The notes under the pieces are model-generated. The model made no database searches. It was not told where the DNA came from and was given only the letters and a program-made list of their open reading frames with translations. From Protula sp. h YS-2021 (Eukaryota; Annelida; Polychaeta; Sabellida; Serpulidae): a stretch of 64,000 nt of DNA. The position numbers were made by a program, and so were the translations under genes. Location: positions 69,682,591 through 69,746,590 of the forward strand of contig OX457026.1 of the NCBI GenBank assembly GCA_949752745.1, in the 5' to 3' direction. Of the stretch, positions 57,430 through 64,000 are shown piece after piece. Numbering within the stretch: the stretch's first letter is position 1; every line of letters starts with the position of its first letter.

Positions 57430-58167
57430 CAGACCCATGCTTCTTGCAGCGGTTCGGGCTTCTTTTTCCAGGGACTCATGTTTAGGGGCCAATGGTCGGC
57501 TCACGAACGGGGCTTGCATATCACTGTATTGAAGATGAAGGCTTTCTTCATTGCTTGTCAAACTCTAACCAAATGTCTCACGGGTCATGTTGTTCAGTTT
57601 TTGATAGACAGTCAGACAGTGGTGTCTCATTTGTCCAAACAGGGCGGCACTCACTCACCGACGTTGTCTCGTCTCACCAGACGGGTTCTATTGCATGCTG
57701 GCGTTTCTGGTTTTCTCATTCAGCCGTCACACATTGCAGACAGTCTGAATGTGCTGGCCGATTTAGCTTCTCAGACGGGCGAGGTGGTTGACACCGACTG
57801 GGCTTTAGCGGACTACAAGTTTCAATGGTTTGCAACACACTCTCCGTGGGTTCCTCCCCAGGTCGATGTTTTTGCCAATTGTCTCAACCAGCATCTTCCG
57901 GTATACGTTTCTCCGTTGTCGGATCTGGCAGCTTTAGCTATGGACGCAATACTGTGTCAGTGGTCGACAGGGATGTTGTTTGCTTTTCCACATTCGTCCC
58001 GGATGTTCAAAGTTTTCGTGAAGATTTGGCAAGAGAGACCGGGCCGTATATTGTTGGGAGCTTCCGATTTTGCAGAACTCCCTTGGTTTCCTTTGTTGAT
58101 GCGTTTACCGTACGTCATGGGTCTTCCAATTCTCCTGGAGGAAGGCAGTCTGCATCAACCTCATTGA
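57430..58167 (+). pseudogene. DIRS-like RNase H region
   Basis: MFRGQWSAHERGLHITVLKM, then FLIDSQTVVSHLSKQGGTHS and LNVLADLASQTGEVVDTDW match the RNase H domain of DIRS elements ('W...E-LHIN-LE', 'D-TTVV-YI-KQGGT', 'N-LAD-LSR'). PQVDVFANCLNQHLPVYVSP is the typical 'DLFAT-xN-LP-Y-SP' tail. The first catalytic Asp cannot be assigned with certainty. Confidence 0.85.
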
Positions 58168-58405
58168 GATCATTATCATCCAAATTCTCAGTTGTTTCGA
58201 CTGAAAATTGGTGCATAAGTTTTCTAAGGATTTCTCCAGCAGTCATGGAGAGAATGGAAAAGATCCATAGGTATTCCACGAATTAGGTTTACTGGTCACA
58301 CTGGTGACTTTTTGAGTCATGGTGTCTTGGTAGGCGTGTCGACCCTGTGGCTGCGAGGGCGGTTGCGTTGGCCGATTTTTCCTTCACTTGTTCTAGGTAA
58401 GGAAG

Positions 58406-59285
58406 GTGACAGGTAGGTCGATTATGACATATCGGTCCACTCTCACGTTTATTTCGAAGCCTGCATCGGGTTATGATTTGTCCTCATGTGATGTATTGTC
58501 GGACTTACTCAGGTCGTGTCAGTTAGAACGTCTTATTCCTAACAGGACAGTGATGCCTTGGGATTTGTCTCTGATGTTGAAATATCTCACATTTCTACTT
58601 CTCCATCACTCTATCATTTCAGCCAAGTTGCTCACCTTGAAGTGTGTATTTCTCGTGGCGTTGGCGTCTGGCGACATACGCGCTTTGCAGAACTCTATTA
58701 GCCAAGTCAATGGTTCATGGGAGGCTGTGGTCTTAAAAAGATTGTCGCCTTTTTTGGGCAAGACGCACATTGCGACCAAAAGCTTAGGTACATTTCAACA
58801 GATTGTTATGCCAGCCTTGCCGAGTGTTAAGTCACATGGCAGTGTCGACACAGTGTCGTTATGCCCTGTCTCCCTACTATGCGCGTAATGTAAGCGATCA
58901 AATGCCTATTGCAGCACGTTGCAGCGTTGTCTGTTTATGTCTTTCATGCGTAGTATTACAGTAGATCTATACATATCTAATACTATATATTATATCTATT
59001 TTTATATTAATCTATATTATATCAAGAAAACCATATTTTAGCATATGCTCATATGATTAAGGAACATGAAGATGTGATTCAGAAGCGATTGTCAATTGAA
59101 GCTCATCAGGTTAAACATGTAGCGCACTCTAGCGTAATGCTAGTGGTGTGTTGATGTGTGACGTGTTACGGGTTGGATGTTGGGCTTCGCCTAACACGCC
59201 TATTAAGCACTATTTGCAAGAATATACAACCGATGCGTTGAATAATTTGCATAGTCTTGGTCCGTTTGTTCTGCTGAATCAGTGA
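58406..59285 (+). pseudogene. DIRS-like tyrosine recombinase, broken
   Basis: An N-terminal helical domain (TGRSIMTYRSTLTFISKPAS, PWDLSLMLKYLTFL) and the first catalytic box region LKCVFLVALASGDIR are followed by a frame break at 58888. Further on, EAHQVKHVAHS (H-xx-R box, with Arg replaced by Lys) and WASPNTPIKHYLQEYTTDAL carry the C-terminal box with a likely nucleophile Tyr. The frame ends at 59283-59285. It is recognisable but not intact. Confidence 0.75.
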
Positions 59286-59289
59286 TTCT

Positions 59290-59800
59290 TAATAGCCCTT
59301 CTTCTTGCTCTCCCCAGCAATCGGATGGATAAAAGCCGAACAAAAAGAAGAAGGCAGCCAAATAGACTCTGGGTTAGAGGCACTGCTTGCAGGGGCACGG
59401 ATAACGCGTGACTTTGGCGATCGTGGGACGGTTGTTGTGGCAACCTGCCACAGTGACGTCTTATATCATGGTTGATTTAGATGGAGCGATTTTGCACATG
59501 ATATAACACGCTGCTGGGACGGGTCGGCTCATACGATGACTTTATTTTCATCGGTTGTTTGTATGTCCACTTCTCTTCTGTACAAAAGGGGGGTATTAGA
59601 TCATGCTGTACGTGTGTATGTTCGAGCTTATTGTTATTAAAAGGCACTTCGTAGTGAAACCCCACTGAATGCTCTTATTTGTTATGGACTGGGCATTACT
59701 GAAATTAAAAGAGGAATTGAATTTACGTCTTTCCGACACAATGTTTTGTAGACGGCGTGTCACCCAATTCGTATGTATGGGATGTTCAATTCCCTCATCC
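59290..59800. other. No gene seen between DIRS end and inverted-repeat elements
   Basis: GAAGAAGG-rich stretch, then AT-rich DNA. It may include the 3' end of the DIRS-like element. Confidence 0.5.
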
Positions 59801-59805
59801 AGTTA

Positions 59806-59860
59806 TAGTCTCCCATAGGAATGGCTTCGTAGTCTATAAGACGATATTTTCGCAATTAAA
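59806..59860. repeat. Family X terminal repeat, solo end
   Basis: CCCATAGGAATGGCTTCGTAGTC and GACGATATTTTCGCAATTAA are the complement of 51640-51690. The two ends lie about 8.2 kb apart in inverted orientation and enclose the minisatellite and the DIRS-like element. Confidence 0.65.
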
Positions 59861-59877
59861 ACAGAAGTATTTCATTT

Positions 59878-60216
59878 CTTAATACTCATTTTTATGAGTA
59901 AAATCTCTTGTAGACGTAGAAGCCATCACTCGAATTGTACCCATCCACCCCCTCTCATTTGGGATCGTGTGGTACGATAATCTGGGTTTGGTTCGATCAC
60001 ATGACAGAAAATGCAGAGACGCTGATTGGTCGGTTGGTTGACAAGCAATGTAAACATAGCAACAGGGCACCCGTTAAGGGTACCCATGTGGCGCTATGTG
60101 TTCAACAGAATTTTTTATTATTATGGATCACGATGAACAATGTTTAACACATTGGAAAACCAGAGCGATGACCTCTACGTCTACAAGATATTTTACTCAT
60201 AAAAATGGGTATTAAG
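59878..60216. mobile_element. Small inverted-repeat family X, complete copy
   Basis: Terminal inverted repeats of about 54 bases: TTAATACTCATTTTTATGAG... at 59879-59932 and its complement at 60161-60214, continuing through TTGTAGACGTAGAAGCCATCACTC. The interior is as in 51640-51925, reversed. It interrupts or borders the LINE remnant to its right. Confidence 0.85.
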
Positions 60217-60350
60217 AAATTAAGTACTTCAGACTTAAACTCTCACTTTTAGCACATATATATTACACAATAATGGCGACAGTGCACTACCCTGCCGTTT
60301 GTCACCTTGAATGATGTCATAACTGAATTATTCCATTTTATCGTAACGGT

Positions 60351-60731
60351 TTAATTAGTATACCAGTAATGCAGTATAATATATTTTGGAATTTTCATTT
60401 TGCATACTATTTTAAGTAATTTACTATGGTTGGCGGGATCGAATGCTCTTGTAGCATTCATAAAGCATACAAATATATTTGAACCTTGATCATTGCAGCT
60501 TCTGATACAATCTCTGAGAACAAGATTACACAGGTCAGTTCCACGACTATTTTTGAAGCCAATTAGACAATGAATAATTGGTAAGTATCGACTAATTCTG
60601 TTTAATAGCACCTTTTCTAAGATTTTTGACCCAGTAGTGGCTACTGTTATTGCTACTATTGGCCTGTAATTAGACATTTCAGTGAGGTCTCCGTTTTTAT
60701 TCTTTACAACGGGGGTGATGACAGATTCCAT
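60351..60731 (-). pseudogene. LINE reverse transcriptase fragment
   Basis: 126 codons covering RT blocks 0-3: SVITPVVKNKNGDLTEMSNY, RPI, SKILEKVLLNRISRYL, GFKNSRGTDLCNLVLRDCIR, then FVCFMNATRAFDPANHSKL, where the usual FLD-SKAFD reads FMNATRAFD. The first catalytic Asp is therefore Asn. It is not functional. Confidence 0.85.
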
Positions 60732-61200
60732 GAAACGTTCAGGTAAGTAACATACATGACATAGAGCAAGTAGTACATTTAAAATATGCTCAACTCAATA
60801 TCATTGTACTGAATGGCTGTAAATTTTGATGAATTAAAATATTGTGATTTTACATTGTTAAATATTTTACAGTAATACTTTTTCCACATATCAGCAATGT
60901 CTTCATTACCAGTGAAACCATTCATAGTTTTTGTTACTTTTGGTTTACAGTTATTCAATTTTTTTTATTTCAGCTCAGAAATCAATAGTATTTTTAGTGA
61001 GCAATTTGTTAGCAAGTAAATTTGATGTGGTGTGATTTTTATTTCTCTTACTGAACAATAAAACATATTTGAAATGTGCTCTTGCTTTACACATGTTTTA
61101 AGCTAGAAGACCTCTGTGCTTGCCGTTCTCGTGCCACATCAGAAATGCCTCCCGCGCAGCCTGGCGTGCTTCTGACACATATAGGTTCCAGCCTGTGATT

Positions 61201-61620
61201 TCATGACATTTCGTTGTTACTATGAAATGGTTTATGAATCAATTCATTTCCGGATTCTAGAAGATACTTGATAAGTGAATCATACAAAGAATCAACTTGC
61301 TTAATACAAATTGAGGAGTTGCAGTGTGCTTGTTTACAGTAGGTACATGGTTTTGGGAACTCTATCATCGACAATACCTTTTTTGTGTTATCTTTATATT
61401 TAACAATATCTGAGGATGTTGCGTTATGCCAGTTGATATTTCTATTATTGTTTAAGTGAAGGTCATCCACCACTGGTAACGATTTGTAACAAAAAGTAGA
61501 TTTCATTGGTTTATGATTAGAAGATACATATTCATACAGTATCGTTGTATCTTTTGTACATTTATGTGCCACATTTGTAGTAATACAATAGTCCAACCAA
61601 GACAGACAATGTTCTACGCA
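61201..61620 (-). pseudogene. LINE endonuclease C-terminal fragment and linker
   Basis: SWLDYCITTNVAHKCTKDTT, ILYEYVSSNHKPMKSTF match the APE-type endonuclease end ('SWLDH...SDH-P'), where the catalytic SDH reads SNH. A cysteine-containing linker (CTYCKQAHCNSSIC) follows, common between EN and RT in these elements. Confidence 0.7.
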
Positions 61621-61919
61621 AGACTAGTGTATGTGTAAGAATTATGATCATGTAATCACTTATATGATACCCACCATCCTTCGCAAAATTTAATAGATAT
61701 TCACCAAATCAGGATATATTCTTTGAATTAGATCTAAAGACTCCAGAAAACACATTCAGTATTACATGATTGCAATGAAGTCTCCCAATAATTGTCAAAA
61801 TTGTCAAAAACTCTGATTCATAAGACAAATATACATTAAGAAGTAAAATAACATTATTTTCTACTTTTAGTTCTAAGCTTAAAACCAAGTCATTATTATA
61901 TTTTAAAAACTTCACTTAT

Positions 61920-63900
61920 TTTAAGTTTGATGGTCAGATAAAGATCCAACCCGTACACCAGATAAAATTTGTTCGCGCTTCTGTTATGAGGAAAATTTTT
62001 TAGTAATTGTTGCAAAATAGACTGATATGATAAGCGGAATAATAAGAAGCAGCTTTCAAGAGATTTTAGTAAAATCATGACTTTTAAAAATAAATTTATT
62101 AACACAGTATACTGCATATTTATCCAAGTACTTTCAAGCGATTGTGAAAGATACTTTTAAAAGACACATGTATCCCTTATTATCGACCTGTCATGTATGC
62201 AATACCATAAAAAACATTCGTTGAAAAAGCGGAATAATAACTTCACAAATACACAAGAAAAAACCATTTGCGTTACTGTCATCTTGATCTACGTAGAGCC
62301 TCTTCAGGGAATTGCTTCAAAAAGCATGGCCGCAAACCCATCTTTTATCAATGTATTGTGGGTCTATTTGAACAAACTGGAAATATCAGATGCGTGTTTA
62401 AAGTACAGTAGGTCTTCAAATACATTTATTATCAGCACAGATAATCAGCACGAAGAAAGCTGAAATCTCGGGATTACTTATAGCATTTGTAAACAATAAA
62501 CACATGTAATTGCAATAGTGTCCTATCAGTATATATTTTCTTGCAAATGTGAATTTCAAAATTTAATTTAGTGTTTTGAATTTTCAGCCTTTTAAGTTTT
62601 TTGGTTATTGAAATGGTGAATAATGATGTGTAAAAATAATTGCAATAAAACAATAAACAGTTTCATACCAGTTTATTTGCGAAAGACCCATTTTTTAACA
62701 ACACAGGGGTCTCAGTCGGGCTACCCAAAACTGATTATTTTGGGTGCTTTTGTGCAAGTTTTTAAAAAGTAAAAATTGTCAATTTTGTTCGGAATATGAA
62801 TATGATGTATAACGAAAACCTGGAAAAAAGATTTTCTAAAAATTATACGACATATAAGGTTGTTGCTCAGTTGAAAAAAGCTTTCGGTGTGAGGAATTCC
62901 TTGACACATAGCATACGTTTCTCTGAAAATCCATCAAACAGTCAAGCAGCTAAGCATACATCCTCAGGATAATACATGCCTGAAAACTAAGTGATATGAT
63001 AGCGATATTGGTTTTAAATGCGTCAGCAGCAGGTGGAGATTGGTTGCTGATTAAATTTTCGAAAGTAAATCAGCTTTGCGATTTTAGGGGCTGGTTGAGG
63101 GAACAAAAGATAAAGGTGAGTGCAGCGGCATCAGCAAAGTTTCCAGTGCTGAACGGTTAATCATTGTTTCGAAGATTACTGATTTAAGGATGAACGCCTG
63201 GTAATTGTGGTAAAAAGAGGAAATTAGACGTTTTGCGAGTCCATAAATTTGAAAAGAAACCGGAAGAGACAAGGTTCGATTCTTAGAGGTACAGACATAA
63301 ACCGAATAGAAAAAGTTGCAATTTTGAGGATGAGGAACAAGGTAACGATTGTTACGATTAAAAACGGTTCAGATTGCCATTATACTGAGGTTCACTCCGA
63401 TTTTAATTGATTCCGGAAATGACTCCGTTATTGCAAGCTGATTAGTCAGTAGTTAGCGAATCGCAATACAGTTTGACACTGGTTATTCGCTTCGATAATC
63501 TCTCGAAAGGATTACCAATAACACCAATTGCGATTAAAGAAGACAAATGTGAAGCTGAGAACGTGTAAAAGGGAATGTAATGAACTTACGGGGTATGTGA
63601 AAGCGGAGTGGGGCAACTTATTCAATTATACACATTGCAGCCCGAATCAAAGCTTGACTGGAAGAACTCATTGCACCTCTGTGTTCCTTTTAGCATGCTG
63701 AACAAGTTGTTAGATAAATAGAAAGAGTGTGTCAGTGAAGGTCTTGGTGAGGTAAAGAGCAACACAACAAATGCTGCACCTGAACAATTAAAGTTTTGTG
63801 TATCGCCAGAGCTGTCCTACCTTCTGAAAAAACACAGGAATCAAACAACACTACTATTATTCAAACAGCTTATATAGAACTTAATCTTAATTTAACAAAT
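61920..63900. other. No gene seen
   Basis: AT-rich DNA right of the LINE remnant. The first 200 bases may contain more decayed LINE 5' sequence. Short frames at 62197-62463 (plus) and 63084-63272 (minus) lack motifs. Confidence 0.5.
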
Positions 63901-63904
63901 ATCG

Positions 63905-64000
63905 GATTGTAGACTACGAAGCTATCACTATGTGTTTTCAAATGTCTTAACATTTGATATCGCCATCCATAATAAACATTTTGCAGGATATTACTACGAA
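63905..64000. mobile_element. Small inverted-repeat family X, cut by window end
   Basis: GATTGTAGACTACGAAGCTA, then TCACTATGTGTTTTCAAATG and ATCGCCATCCATAATAAA match the left part of 51660-51740 in the same orientation. Confidence 0.7.

Larger units (their letters stand above)
55200..59285 (+). mobile_element. Decayed DIRS-like (tyrosine recombinase) retrotransposon
   Basis: In order on the plus strand: a Ser/Glu-rich stretch (about 55255-55330) and gag-like remnants, reverse transcriptase, RNase H, and a tyrosine recombinase ending at TGA 59283-59285. This order is that of DIRS elements. Multiple frameshifts and stops break every domain. The terminal inverted and internal complementary repeats of a DIRS element were not identified. 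Confidence 0.8.
60225..61915 (-). mobile_element. Decayed non-LTR retrotransposon (LINE, CR1/jockey-like)
   Basis: On the minus strand: endonuclease remnants (LLLNVYLSYESEFLTILTII near 61800; SWLDYCITTN...SNHKPM at 61620-61500), the linker NGFTGNEDIADMWKKYYCKI (about 60930-60870), then reverse transcriptase with NYRPI, GFKNSRGTDLCNLVL and, after frameshifts, KRQGSALSPLLCNIYV (about 60290-60245). The catalytic YxDD block is not present before the element is cut by the family X element at 60216. The clade call is tentative. Confidence 0.8.

Overview
The window looks like nuclear DNA of an invertebrate animal, most likely a bivalve or other mollusc. It is AT-rich, genes have introns with GT/AG borders, coding density is low, and mobile DNA is dense. 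Several repeats resemble the bivalve 'pearl' type (tandem core units, an ACGG-like microsatellite, then a hairpin end). The species cannot be named from the sequence.

Two host genes are clear. (1) A nuclear receptor of the ROR/HR3 (NR1F) type lies on the minus strand from 41040 down to 26056. I reconstructed ten exons (A/B region, both zinc fingers, hinge, complete ligand-binding domain with helix 12). All splice phases agree and give at least 519 residues; only the start-codon exon is missing. (2) A complete, uninterrupted 537-residue xylulose kinase (XYLB type) lies on the plus strand at 16566-18179, convergent with the receptor. One or two orphan exon-like segments (18770-18824, 20409-20518) hint at a further unrecognised gene between them.

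The largest feature is a near-identical direct duplication. Bases 1-15636 (running off the left edge) correspond to 33967-49714, about 34 kb apart. Both copies carry the first two recognised receptor exons, so a second receptor copy probably continues to the left of the window. The copies differ by several mobile-element insertions: an OTU-protease-bearing element and an ~800-bp repeat only in copy 1, a 1.8-kb 178-bp-repeat element only in copy 2. This fits either uncollapsed haplotypes or a recent real duplication.

The most unusual object is a 5.1-kb foldback element (46265-51398; a partial version from 12267). Its inverted arms of about 1.7-2.2 kb stack, from the outside in: arrays of ETS-type and CRE-type sites (CCGGAAGTGACGTCA), C-rich runs, 162-bp repeats each carrying a YY1-like AAAATGGCGGC, and an array of self-complementary TGTTGAACA/AACATGTT motifs. 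The only ORF inside is an acidic two-zinc-finger protein of 246 residues, identical in both copies. No transposase is visible.

From about 51.4 kb to the right edge there are no recognised host genes: a small inverted-repeat family (several copies), a degenerate GC-rich minisatellite (52.44-53.42 kb), a decayed DIRS-like tyrosine-recombinase retrotransposon (about 55.2-59.3 kb, plus), and a decayed LINE (about 60.2-61.9 kb, minus) interrupted by one of the small elements.
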